From: Plantactinospora sp. BC1
GTDB lineage: Bacteria > Actinomycetota > Actinomycetes > Mycobacteriales > Micromonosporaceae
Assembly (NCBI RefSeq): GCF_003030345.1
Contig: NZ_CP028158.1
Coordinates: forward strand, 3,658,001-3,722,000
Length of the DNA stretch: 64,000 nucleotides
Direction of reading: 5' to 3'
Both the position numbers and the translations under genes were made by a program. Numbering within the stretch: position 1 is the stretch's first letter; every line of letters begins with the position of its first letter. Below the pieces are notes generated by a model. It saw only the letters and a list, made by a program, of their open reading frames with translations, was not told where the DNA came from and did no database searches. Below, one piece after another: positions 27,669-36,339 of this stretch.

Positions 27669-27932
27669 ATGGCCAGCATCGAGGAAGTCAAAGCCGCGCT
27701 TGCTCAGGCTGCTGACCAGGGCAACAGCACCCTCAACCAGATTCGGTCGGCCATCGAGAACACCGAACAGGTCCTCACCCGGCTCCGGGCGGTCGCCGCC
27801 GGCACCGGCCACCCGAAGATCGCCGAAGCCATCAACCGGGCCGAGCAGACGAAGCAGCGCCTCACCGAGGCCGCGACCATGATCCAGGGCAGCGCCGTTG
27901 CAGCCCGCGAATACGCGAACGTCCTCGGCTGA
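27669..27932 (+). CDS. Small helical protein (unknown)
   Basis: 87-residue, soluble, almost entirely alpha-helical protein rich in Ala, Glu, Gln and Thr (SIEEVKAALAQAADQG, then QIRSAIENTEQVLTRL). It has the size and helix-turn-helix hairpin look of WXG100-type or other small coiled-coil proteins but lacks a WxG turn. A GlyThrGlyHisPro turn sits at mid-length. The start is ATG 27669 with GGGAGG 4-9 nt upstream. It is convergent with the solute-binding lipoprotein gene (33 bp apart). Function unknown. Confidence 0.75.
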   Translation: MASIEEVKAALAQAADQGNSTLNQIRSAIENTEQVLTRLRAVAAGTGHPKIAEAINRAEQTKQRLTEAATMIQGSAVAAREYANVLG

Positions 27933-27964
27933 TGACCACATTGCCCGGCACGACAGTTCGCCGG

Positions 27965-29392
27965 CTACTCCGGGCCGCTGCACGCGCCGCGCAGCCACTC
28001 GTCCGGATCGGTGCCGGCGCGCAGCTGTTCGAGGTTTCCCAGCAGCGCATCGAGCCGCTCCGGGTCCTGTAGGTATACCAGTACCGCGTGCTGGAAGGCG
28101 TTCGCCATCTCCGCCGGCATCACGTCCGAGGCGTCCAGACAGAGTGGGCTCGGGCTCGCCGTCAGCGTCTCCGCGATCCTCCGGGTCACCTCCGGCCGCC
28201 TGTCGACGCCGCCCGGCGCGCCCCCGTCACCGGGCCGGACGTCCCGGTTGACCGAAAAGAAGCTGCCGGCGCTGCTCTGCTGCCAGATTCGCTGCGCCTC
28301 GTCGGTGGCCAGGAACTCGATCAGGCGGCGGGCGGCCGGCTTGTCGCTGAACAGCCCGGCGAAGTCGGCCGACGCCATCGAGCCGTCCCGCCGTCCGGCA
28401 CCGTCAGGAGCGGCACCGTCAGGACCGGCACCGTCAGGAGCGGCGCCGCCGTCGAAGGTCGGGAAGGGGAAGTAGTCCGCGCCGAGGACGTCCGCCGCCC
28501 GGATGGCGCCACTCGACTCGTCTTCGAGATAGCCGGCCCGCATGCCGATCACGAACGACGCCTGGTGTTCGAAGAGACAGCCGGGCTGGCTGGTGAACAT
28601 CGGCTTGCCGGCGTCGGTGAACTCGGTCAACAGGGCGGCGGGGCTGCCGCCCCGGACCATCCCCGGAGAGCCGACCAGCCTGCCCCAGGCGTCCCAGGCC
28701 GCCCGTACCTCCGGCGAGGTCCAACCGAGACGGCCGGCCGACCAGGCGTCGTAGGCGGCCACCCCGGAACGGTGCAGCAGGATGTCCTCTATCCAGTCCG
28801 TTCCCGGCCAGCCGGAGCCCGGGGTGGCGCTCATGCCGAGGCACCACGGCGTCCTGCCGGCCTGCGCCAGCGACTCGCTGGTCTCGACCAGCGCCTCCCA
28901 GCTTCGCGGCGGCCCCGCCGCGCCGAACGGCACCCGTCCCGGCACGTACCAGACGAGACTCTTCAGGTCGGCCTTGATCGGCACCACGTCCAGTCCGTCG
29001 CCCTCGTTGAGTTGGGCCAGCCGGCGCCACTGCGGACTCATCGACGACCTGGGGTCGCCATCCAGCGGTCGGAGTACGTCCCGTCGCAGGTAGGCCGCCA
29101 TCTCGCTCAGGGTCGGCAGCACCGCGACGTCCGGCGCGGCGCCCTTCTGCACCTCGGCGAGGAGGATCTGCCGTACGGCCCGGGTGCCCCGGTAGTCGAC
29201 CTCGACGTCGTACTGCTCCTCGAAGGTGTCCAGCACCTGCCGGAAGCTCGCCTCCTCGGCGCCGGTCCAGGAGGCGAGCACCGTCACCGTCTCCGCGTCA
29301 CGCTGGCCCAGGCAGCCGCCCAGGCCCACCCCGAGGGCGAGCACCGGCAGCAGGGCCAGGTGGGCAAGCCTGCGTCGCATGGAAAGCCTCAT
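27965..29392 (-). CDS. Extracellular solute-binding lipoprotein, last gene of the PknG operon
   Basis: Periplasmic-type binding lipoprotein of 475 residues. A basic n-region and a Leu-rich core lead to the lipobox LGGC with lipidated Cys27. The mature start (VTVLASWTGAEEASFRQVLDTFEEQYDVEVDY in pattern) resembles family-1 (sugar or peptide type) binding proteins rather than the polar-amino-acid family. No ABC permease or ATPase is near. Its ATG overlaps the stop of the membrane-sensor gene (ATGA). A role as ligand sensor feeding the adjacent membrane protein, like GlnH in the mycobacterial GlnH-GlnX-PknG relay, is inferred from gene order. Confidence 0.85.
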   Translation of the reverse strand: MRLSMRRRLAHLALLPVLALGVGLGGCLGQRDAETVTVLASWTGAEEASFRQVLDTFEEQYDVEVDYRGTRAVRQILLAEVQKGAAPDVAVLPTLSEMAAYLRRDVLRPLDGDPRSSMSPQWRRLAQLNEGDGLDVVPIKADLKSLVWYVPGRVPFGAAGPPRSWEALVETSESLAQAGRTPWCLGMSATPGSGWPGTDWIEDILLHRSGVAAYDAWSAGRLGWTSPEVRAAWDAWGRLVGSPGMVRGGSPAALLTEFTDAGKPMFTSQPGCLFEHQASFVIGMRAGYLEDESSGAIRAADVLGADYFPFPTFDGGAAPDGAGPDGAAPDGAGRRDGSMASADFAGLFSDKPAARRLIEFLATDEAQRIWQQSSAGSFFSVNRDVRPGDGGAPGGVDRRPEVTRRIAETLTASPSPLCLDASDVMPAEMANAFQHAVLVYLQDPERLDALLGNLEQLRAGTDPDEWLRGACSGPE

Positions 29393-30537
29393 CTCGACCC
29401 GTACCGGTATTCCTCGATGCGCGGGCGCAGCCCCAGCCAGACCAGGAGCGCGATCGGCGAGGTCAGCAGCAGCACGACGAACGCACCGGACGTCGCCCCG
29501 GTGGCCAGCGCCGCCTGCTCGTCGACCTCCGCCGCGTGCCGGAGTACGTCGCGGTCGGCGACCGGCGTCGCGGACGGGGACGGGGCAGCGGCCGGGGCTC
29601 CGGCGTCGGAACTGCTCCGGAACACGTCGCTGCTCACCTGGCAGCCGTCCTGCCGGGGGCAGAATTCCGCGAGGAGTGCGTCGAGCGCGACGATGCCCTC
29701 GCGGTCGGCGCTGGAGGACTGTCCCGCCGACAGCCGGCGGACCTCCGACAGTTCCGCGTGGGCGTCGGCCGACTGCTCCTTCGCGACCAGCACGAACGAC
29801 GTACCGGCGGCGAGCACGACGAGCAGCAGGGTGCTGGCGGCGAGGCCCCAGTTGACCGCCCGGCGGAACCGTCGGCGCAGGAAGAGTTGCGCGCCGACGA
29901 GCAGGAGGAGCAGGAGGAGTACCGGCACCGCCCAGACCAGCGTCACCCAGGGATTGAGCCACCCGGACGAGAGCCGCACCTCCAGCGTCGCGGTCTCCGC
30001 CGCCAGCATCGCGTCGATCTGGGCGAGGATTCCGCCGTCGGAGTGCAGCAGCCGGGAGGCGTACCAGGCATAGGCGGTGGTGAGACCACCGGGCCCGCTC
30101 TGCCCGTAGTGCGCGTGCGCCTGCCCCATCAGGTTGATGTACGTGACCAGCAGCCCTTCGACGACCTGGATCTGCCGGCTGCTGCTGTCACCCGATCCGA
30201 TGTCCTCGGCGGCCTGCGCCAGGCTCTGGCTGGCGGCGGCGATCTGGTTCTGGTATTCCTCGCCGGGTCCGACCAGTTCGGCCTGCCGGGTCTGGAAACT
30301 GGTGATCGCCGCCGTGTCGGCCCGGACCAGGGCGGTACGCACCGCCGCCAGCTCCATCACCGAGGGGAGGCTCCGGGTGCGTACCGTCTCGGCGGTGCGA
30401 TGGGTGCCCCAGATCACGGCGAGCGAGCTGGTCAGCACCAGCACCGTCGCGCCGAGCAGGCAGCCGAGCAGGCGCAGCAGGGTACGCCGGGTGGTGCTCG
30501 GCCGCACCGCACCGCCGGCCGCCGTCGGTCCCACCAT
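29389..30537 (-). CDS. GlnX-like four-pass membrane sensor protein
   Basis: 382-residue membrane protein. Helices lie near residues 19-43, 197-219, 229-252 and 348-370. They enclose two extracytoplasmic parts, about 150 and 95 residues, both mostly helical. The first resembles four-helix-bundle sensor domains (SLPSVMELAAVRTALVRAD, then helical repeats). The C-terminal cytoplasmic tail is short. Gene order with a PknG kinase and a binding lipoprotein matches mycobacterial GlnX, which passes a periplasmic amino-acid signal to PknG. Its start overlaps the VWA stop by one base (TGATG). There is no methyl-accepting signalling domain, so it is not a chemoreceptor. Confidence 0.78.
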   Translation of the reverse strand: MVGPTAAGGAVRPSTTRRTLLRLLGCLLGATVLVLTSSLAVIWGTHRTAETVRTRSLPSVMELAAVRTALVRADTAAITSFQTRQAELVGPGEEYQNQIAAASQSLAQAAEDIGSGDSSSRQIQVVEGLLVTYINLMGQAHAHYGQSGPGGLTTAYAWYASRLLHSDGGILAQIDAMLAAETATLEVRLSSGWLNPWVTLVWAVPVLLLLLLLVGAQLFLRRRFRRAVNWGLAASTLLLVVLAAGTSFVLVAKEQSADAHAELSEVRRLSAGQSSSADREGIVALDALLAEFCPRQDGCQVSSDVFRSSSDAGAPAAAPSPSATPVADRDVLRHAAEVDEQAALATGATSGAFVVLLLTSPIALLVWLGLRPRIEEYRYGSR

Positions 30538-32057
30538 CAGGCCCCCTCGCCAACTGCCGCCGCCTCGCCGAACGGGCGGCGGCAGACCTCGCACGCCGTC
30601 GCGTCGGGCGGCGAGATCCGCCCGCAGGGACAGACCTGGTCGGCGGCGGCCGTCCCCGGCTCCGGCGACGGCGGCCCCGGCGATCGGGGCGTGCGCGGCT
30701 GGGGAGCCTCCCACGGCGACTCGGCGCCGCCGGCCATCACCGAGCTGACCCCGACCCGCAGCAGCGCGCTGCGGGTCCAGCCCTCCTTGAGCCGTACCGG
30801 CCGGTCGGGGTCGCCGGTGACCTCCACCAGCCCGGCCAGCCGGTGCAGGACCTCGGTGTTGCCGAGCCGCTCCGCCAGCCCGAGGGCGATGCCGAGCTGC
30901 GCCTCGGCGGTTCTGCGGTCCCCCGCCTCCAGGGCGTCGCAGCCGGCGGTGACGGCGTCGCCCAACTCCTCCTGGCCGAGGTGCCGGGCGATCAACGGCT
31001 CGATCCGGGTCGGCGCCACCGGGTCGTCGGTCCAGCAGAGCACGATCGGCCGAGGGTCGGCGCACCGCTCGCCCGCCATCAGCAGGTCCACCCGGGCGGC
31101 CCGGAACTCCTCCTCCAGCGGCGGGCGGTCATCGTTCGACCCGTAGCCGATCGCCAGTTCCACCAGGAAGTCGCGGTTCTCGTCGTCGGTCCAGGAACCG
31201 GTGTAGAACTCGGTGGTCCGGTCGTCGAGTACGGTCGCGTGCTCGGTGAGGTCGGAGAGCGTCGGCGTCTCCTGGCGTACCGACCGGACCCGTACGCCGG
31301 GGGCGGTGGTGAGCCGGATCCGCAGGTCGGGCACCTGCTTGCCCATCGTCCTGTCCATGATGGACTCGAAGTCGGCGACCAGCTCGTCGACGTTCCCGAT
31401 CGCCTCGGCCGTGCCGCGCAGCACGGAGGTGATCCGCAACAGTTGGCGATGGTCCCAGTCCTCGCCGATGCCCCGGGCGTCGCAGACGAAGTTGCCCGCG
31501 CAGCCGGTCAGCACCTCTTCGAGCTGTTCCGGTGTCTCGTGCTCGTTGCGGCCGTCGGTCAGCAGGATCACGTGCCGCACCAGGTCGGGGTGTGGTCGCA
31601 GCAGTTGGTCCGCCAGCCGCAGCCAGCCACCCATCGCGGTGCCACCGCCGGCGTAGAGGTGTCCGGTGGCCCGCCTCGCCTCCGCCCGGGTGCTGTCGCT
31701 GGCCACCGCCGTGGTCGCCCGTTCGGGATAGACCATCCGGGCGGTGTCGGTGCCGGCGACGATGGCGAAGCTGCTGCCGTCCCGGATGGCGTCGATCGCG
31801 GCCCGGGTGGCCTGCTTCGCCGCCGTTATCTTGGCCTGTGGATAGCCCATCGAGCTGGAGCAGTCGATCAGCACCACCACGCCGGCCGCGGTCGGCGCCG
31901 GCATCACCGCCTGGGCCGGGGACCGCGCCGTGACCCTGAGCACGACCGCCATCCCGGTGTCCGACGTCGACCGGTACGGGTTCTGCACGATCTCCAGCCC
32001 GAAGGCGTGTGGCGGGCCACTTCCGCCCGGTCCTGGTGTCACGCCGGCATCTCCCAT
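30537..32057 (-). CDS. VWA-domain protein with C-terminal zinc ribbon
   Basis: 506-residue cytoplasmic protein. A von Willebrand A domain begins near residue 58 with an intact metal-ion-dependent adhesion motif (Asp65-Cys-Ser67-Ser-Ser69), and later has a Thr in the GGGTAMGGWL segment and LLTDGRN. A beta-rich middle follows, then a helical region (AVTAGCDALEAGDRRTAEAQLG). The C-terminal zinc ribbon has CPCG and CEVC knuckles. The start is ATG 32057. VWA proteins next to kinases usually act as scaffolds or substrates. The zinc ribbon echoes those of the preceding kinase. Confidence 0.88.
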   Translation of the reverse strand: MGDAGVTPGPGGSGPPHAFGLEIVQNPYRSTSDTGMAVVLRVTARSPAQAVMPAPTAAGVVVLIDCSSSMGYPQAKITAAKQATRAAIDAIRDGSSFAIVAGTDTARMVYPERATTAVASDSTRAEARRATGHLYAGGGTAMGGWLRLADQLLRPHPDLVRHVILLTDGRNEHETPEQLEEVLTGCAGNFVCDARGIGEDWDHRQLLRITSVLRGTAEAIGNVDELVADFESIMDRTMGKQVPDLRIRLTTAPGVRVRSVRQETPTLSDLTEHATVLDDRTTEFYTGSWTDDENRDFLVELAIGYGSNDDRPPLEEEFRAARVDLLMAGERCADPRPIVLCWTDDPVAPTRIEPLIARHLGQEELGDAVTAGCDALEAGDRRTAEAQLGIALGLAERLGNTEVLHRLAGLVEVTGDPDRPVRLKEGWTRSALLRVGVSSVMAGGAESPWEAPQPRTPRSPGPPSPEPGTAAADQVCPCGRISPPDATACEVCRRPFGEAAAVGEGA

Positions 32058-32106
32058 CGGATCGTCACCGCCTCCCGTCCGGCCCTCGACACGGGCCGTC
32101 GGGCCG

Positions 32107-34335
32107 TCACCACGGGGTCCTCGGCCGCACCGCGTTGGCGAGGTCCACCAGTGCGCCGTGGTCGTCGGGCGTCCGGGCCTGCGCGGCGAGCACCCGCATC
32201 GAGCGTTCCAGCCGCCGCCGGAGGTCCTCCTCGGTCGGCTCCGGCCCGAGCACCTCACCGCCGTCGCCGAGCCCGTTCTCCGCGCGGGTGCTGCCGGTGC
32301 GGAAGAGGCCGAGCGCCGCCGCCTGGACCAGCGCGGTCAGCCGGTCCCTGGCCTCCCCGGTCTGGTTGCCGCCGTCGAGGTGCAGCGCCGGCAGCCGGCG
32401 TACCGCCTCGGCGACATCGGCCCGGGTCGGGCCGCCGGTCGGCAGCCGGCCGCAGAGGATGCGGACCGCCGCGACCCGGGCCCGCTCGTAGTGCAGGGTC
32501 TCCCTCGGTACCTCGTCCAGGATCCGCACCGCCCCGGCCCGGTCGCCGTCGCGCAGCCGCAGCCGGGCCAGCCCGAACGCGGCGCTGCCCTCACTCCGGT
32601 CGCGCCGCCAGATCGCCTGGTAGCAGCGAGCCGCCCAGTCGTGTTCGGCGAGATGCTCGGCGCAGAAGCCGAGGGCGAGCTTCGGGGCGATCTCGCCGGG
32701 GCAGTCGGCGTAGACGGCGTTGAACTCGGCCTCGGCCGCCGGAACGTCGGCACGGGCCAGCCCGAGCAGCCCCCGGTGCCAGCGGATCCGCCAGTCGTGC
32801 CGGGCCCGGGCGCCGAGGTCGGAGACCGCCGCGTCCAGGGTGCCGGCCGCGCTGCCCGGATCGCCCGCTTCCAGGTACGCCCGGCAGAGCGCGAGCCGGA
32901 CCTCGACCGAGCGCAGACCGGAGTTGGCCAGCTTCTCGATCAGGCCGCGCGGGTCCGCCGCCCCGGCGGTGGCGAGCAGCTCCACCGCCTCGTCGTCCGG
33001 GTCCACGATCGGCAGCGGCAGCCCGCCGGCCGCCCAGGAGGGCGAGGGCGGCGCGATGTCGAGCACGTTCGTCGTGCCCCTGATCCAGACGTCCAGCCCG
33101 GGTACGGCGCCGAGCCCGCCGTCCAGCAACACCGGGGTCGGGGCGAAGACCGTGGACCGCACCGGGTGTGGGCGGCCGGTGCGCAGCGCCAGCAACTCCC
33201 GGAGTACCCCCTTGAGCTGCTGGGACATCTCGGCGGCGGTGGCGAACCGGCGGTCGTGCCCGGCAACGGCCCGGTTGACCAGCCGGACGAACGACTCCAC
33301 GCCGAAGGCGATCCCGTCGGCGCCGGCCGGGGCCGACGGGCGTCCCTCGTCGCTGACCTCGAAGAGCACCTGGAGAGTCCGGCCGACGGTGTGGATGTCG
33401 GACCGGACGGTCAGGCCGTGCCGGCCGATCTCGTCCGGCGGTACCTGGAAGAAGTCGGTACCGACCCTCGGGCTCCTGTCGTCGTCGATCCGGCGTACGC
33501 CGCCGATGTCGATCACCTTGATCCGGTCGGCGCAGCGGATCACGTTCGCCGGCTTCATGTCGCAGTAGAGCAGGCCCCGGCCGTGCAGGTACTCCATCGC
33601 CGCGAGGATCTCGTGCCCGTACGCGAGCACGTGCTCGATCGGCAGCGCCCCGGTACGCCGGGCGGCGGCCACCTGCACGTCCTGCAACGACTGCCCGTTG
33701 AGGTACTCCATCACGATGTAACCGGCCTGCTCGCCGGTACGCGGATCGCGGTGGGTGACGGAGTTGAAGATGCGGACGATGTTCGGGTGGTCGAGGGTGG
33801 TCAGAAAGCGGCGTTCGGCGACCGCCAGCCGGAGCGCCGCCTCGTCGTTGCTGATCAGTCCCTTGAGGACGACCGGGTTGCCGTCGAGGTGGGTGTCCCG
33901 GGCCAGGTAGACCCAGCCGAGCCCGCCCCGGGCCAGGCAGCCGTCCACCTCGTACTGGTCGGCCACCAGGTCGCCCCGGCGCAGCTCGGGCACGAACGAG
34001 TACGGGCTGCGGCAGTGGCCGCAGTATCCCTTCGGCAGTGCGGGCTGGCCACGGAAGCTCCGGCCGACCTGGGCCCCGCAGTTGCCGCAGAACCGGCTCG
34101 ACTCCGGCACCTCGGTGTCGCCGCGCAGCCGGCTGACCGGGTCGGCGGGCTCCAGCTCCGGCAGCGGCACCAGGCCGCCGACCAGCCAGGACGAGCCGCT
34201 GGAGACCGTCGAGCCGGGGACGACGGGCGGCGGCCCGGCGTCCGGGCTCGGCAGCGGCCGGCGGCCGCAGGTGTCGCAGAATCCGGTCTCGTCCACCGTC
34301 CCGGCGCAGTCCGGACGGTTGCAGTCGATCGTCAC
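32107..34335 (-). CDS. pknG: PknG-type Ser/Thr protein kinase
   Basis: Soluble eukaryotic-like kinase of 742 residues, the length of mycobacterial PknG (about 750). Architecture from the N terminus: a short C4 zinc motif (Cys5, 10, 20, 23); a rubredoxin-like ribbon (Cys83, 86, 105, 108) followed by SPYSF; a kinase domain with Lys158, Asp259 in YCDMKPAN and DIG in place of DFG at 276-278; then a TPR-like helical region from about residue 450. The non-HRD and DIG signatures are PknG-like (PknG has YND and DLG). In mycobacteria PknG phosphorylates GarA to control glutamate and 2-oxoglutarate metabolism. The GTG start overlaps the protease stop (GTGA). Confidence 0.92.
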   Translation of the reverse strand: MTIDCNRPDCAGTVDETGFCDTCGRRPLPSPDAGPPPVVPGSTVSSGSSWLVGGLVPLPELEPADPVSRLRGDTEVPESSRFCGNCGAQVGRSFRGQPALPKGYCGHCRSPYSFVPELRRGDLVADQYEVDGCLARGGLGWVYLARDTHLDGNPVVLKGLISNDEAALRLAVAERRFLTTLDHPNIVRIFNSVTHRDPRTGEQAGYIVMEYLNGQSLQDVQVAAARRTGALPIEHVLAYGHEILAAMEYLHGRGLLYCDMKPANVIRCADRIKVIDIGGVRRIDDDRSPRVGTDFFQVPPDEIGRHGLTVRSDIHTVGRTLQVLFEVSDEGRPSAPAGADGIAFGVESFVRLVNRAVAGHDRRFATAAEMSQQLKGVLRELLALRTGRPHPVRSTVFAPTPVLLDGGLGAVPGLDVWIRGTTNVLDIAPPSPSWAAGGLPLPIVDPDDEAVELLATAGAADPRGLIEKLANSGLRSVEVRLALCRAYLEAGDPGSAAGTLDAAVSDLGARARHDWRIRWHRGLLGLARADVPAAEAEFNAVYADCPGEIAPKLALGFCAEHLAEHDWAARCYQAIWRRDRSEGSAAFGLARLRLRDGDRAGAVRILDEVPRETLHYERARVAAVRILCGRLPTGGPTRADVAEAVRRLPALHLDGGNQTGEARDRLTALVQAAALGLFRTGSTRAENGLGDGGEVLGPEPTEEDLRRRLERSMRVLAAQARTPDDHGALVDLANAVRPRTPW

Positions 34336-36050
34336 CGCGCCGCCCCCGGCCGATCGCCCCGACCGCCCCGCGTTCCCCGGTCGTCCCGCCCCGCGACACG
34401 GTCGTGCGGCTCGGCGGCCCGCCGCCGGATCGTCGTGGCGTACCGGTCGACCAGCACCTCGCAGGCCGCCAGGTCGGCCGGGCCGCGCCAGAGTGCCTCG
34501 TGGGCCTCGCGGTACAGCGCGGTCAGCTCCGGGTCCTCCCGCAGCGGCGCCGGTACTCCGGCCCGGTAGCCGTCGAGCCGGTCCCGCATCCGGTCGCGTT
34601 GGTCGAGGAGTTCCCCCAGTTCCCGGCGCGCCTGCCTGGCGGCGTCGAGCGCCCGGTCGGCCTTCCGCCGGCAGGACTCGATGGCGGGCAGCAGCGGGGT
34701 GTCGCCGGGTTGCGCGGCGGCGGCCCGCAGCGCGGTCAGCCGGAGCCGCAGCCCCGGCTCGTGCGGCGTCGGGGCCCGCACCGGCCTGACCCGGGCGGCG
34801 ACGTGGGCGTACCGTTCCCGGGCGGCCTGTTCCGCGGCCCGCACCTCGGTGATCCGGGCGGCCAGCAGTTCGAGCGCGGCGTAGCCGAGGCTCGGCGCGC
34901 GGTCGTCGTGGAAGGCGAGCAGCAGCCGGAGGTCGCGTCCGGCCACCCGGTCGGCGATGGGTCGCACCACCTCGGCGACCAGCGCCGCCGGGTCGGCGGC
35001 CCGGTCCACGCCGTCGAGCACCAGGTTCATCGGCGGCGGCTCGCCGGCCATGCTGTCGGCCAGCGACTTCTCCGGGTCGGCCCCGACGCTCATCCAGTTG
35101 ACGATCCGGCTGGCCACCTCCGCCACCGTCCGGCCCGACACGTCCAGCGCCAGGTCGATCCGGCCCGGCGGCGACTCCCCGGCGGTGGCCGGCGCCGGCC
35201 CGCCCCGGTCGGTGCCGTCGGGCCGGAACTCGCGGCTGGTCCGCAGGACGACGTCGCGCAGGGCGGCGTGTGCGGCCGAACCCGGTACGGTGACGATGAT
35301 CCGGGAGTCCGGCGGGGCGCCGGGGGCGAGGAAGTCGGTGAGCTGCCGGACCACCGTCTCGTCGGTGGCGACCGGCCCGATCGGCGCGGCGAAACTCGCG
35401 TCGACCGCCGAGTCGCCGCTGACCCAGTCGCGCACCCGGGGCAGGTATCTGATGATCGTCTCGACCGGGATCATCCAGGAGAGTGCCGAATCCCGGCCGG
35501 CGAGATAGCTGACCACGATCCCGAGCACCTGGTCGGTCTCCTCGTCGAAGACCGCCGTGCCGCTGAACCCGGGCTCCACGGCGGGGCCGGCCGGCTCGGA
35601 GTCGAGTTGGATCCACTCGCCGCCGGGTCCACCGTCCCCGGCGAGCCGGGCCCGGGCCCAGACGCCGGTCGGGACCATCGACGGGAACCCGAACATCCGT
35701 ACCGTGCGACGCGCTCCCGACGGCAGCCGGCGCAGTACCGGACCGGTGCCGTACGGCAGCGGCTCGGCGAGCCCGAGCAGGGCCAGGTCGGCCCGCTGGT
35801 CGTCCTGCGGCGGTTTCCAGCAGCCGTCGACCACCCGGCCCCGGGCCGGCGGGCCGGCGGGACGCCGTCCGACCAGGTCCACCTGGAAGTCCTGATCCGG
35901 CCGCCCGACCTCCGCGCCGGGGATCTGCGGCAGCAGGATGTGCGCGCAGGTGAGCACGTGGCGGTCACCGAGGACGATGCCGGCGCCACGGATCGCGGCG
36001 CGATCGTCCCGGATGCACGCCCGCCACTGTGCGCTGCCCGAATGGGACAC
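34332..36050 (-). CDS. Trypsin-like serine protease with helical C-terminal half, first gene of the PknG operon
   Basis: 572 residues, no signal peptide, so probably cytoplasmic. The N-terminal S1-fold domain has the full triad: His37 (LTCAH), Asp88 (RADLALLGL) and Ser163 (GFSGTAV). Residues from about 215 form a Ser/Asp-rich alpha-beta part (RIIVTVPGS). The last 200 residues are strongly helical and charged (coiled coil likely), ending in an Arg/Gly/Asp tail. Trypsin-like domains coupled to kinase and VWA modules are known from bacterial conflict and signalling operons. Its substrate may be a partner in the operon (inference). The start is ATG 36050. Confidence 0.87.
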   Translation of the reverse strand: MSHSGSAQWRACIRDDRAAIRGAGIVLGDRHVLTCAHILLPQIPGAEVGRPDQDFQVDLVGRRPAGPPARGRVVDGCWKPPQDDQRADLALLGLAEPLPYGTGPVLRRLPSGARRTVRMFGFPSMVPTGVWARARLAGDGGPGGEWIQLDSEPAGPAVEPGFSGTAVFDEETDQVLGIVVSYLAGRDSALSWMIPVETIIRYLPRVRDWVSGDSAVDASFAAPIGPVATDETVVRQLTDFLAPGAPPDSRIIVTVPGSAAHAALRDVVLRTSREFRPDGTDRGGPAPATAGESPPGRIDLALDVSGRTVAEVASRIVNWMSVGADPEKSLADSMAGEPPPMNLVLDGVDRAADPAALVAEVVRPIADRVAGRDLRLLLAFHDDRAPSLGYAALELLAARITEVRAAEQAARERYAHVAARVRPVRAPTPHEPGLRLRLTALRAAAAQPGDTPLLPAIESCRRKADRALDAARQARRELGELLDQRDRMRDRLDGYRAGVPAPLREDPELTALYREAHEALWRGPADLAACEVLVDRYATTIRRRAAEPHDRVAGRDDRGTRGGRGDRPGAAR

Positions 36051-36339
36051 ACGGCAACGTTATTCGCATGTGTCGGATCGATGCCACCCATAACAAGGTC
36101 GGAAATCAGTCCGCACCCTCGGCCCCACGACACAGGTTGACCGTTGTCCCGGTAGGTCGACGGACGGCTGAGCCACGCACCGCCCGGGTCGAGTGCGGCG
36201 GTCCGCCCCGGTCCGCGGAGACAGCTCTCTACGCGGAGACTGTCGAGCTGCCCCGTTCGTGAGTCCGGTGCCGGGGCGAAGCAATGTCCTGATTGTCGTG
36301 CCCCGTCTCTGCACCCAGCTCGACAGTGTGCGCGGGAGG
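36051..36339. other. Upstream region of the protease-PknG operon
   Basis: This 289-bp gap probably holds the promoter of the five-gene operon. It contains a 12-bp inverted repeat (ACTGTCGAGCTG at 36239-36250 and CAGCTCGACAGT at 36316-36327). The left arm extends to a 17-bp match with 23753-23769. It also contains a direct repeat of CGCGGAGAC. No gene is seen. Confidence 0.45.

Noticed and set aside
27965-29392. Binding protein of an ABC importer
   Set aside because: No permease or ATPase gene is adjacent. Coupling to the sensor and kinase operon favours a sensory role.
29389-30537. Methyl-accepting chemotaxis receptor
   Set aside because: The helical outer domain is receptor-like, but the protein ends just after the fourth membrane helix and has no signalling coiled coil.
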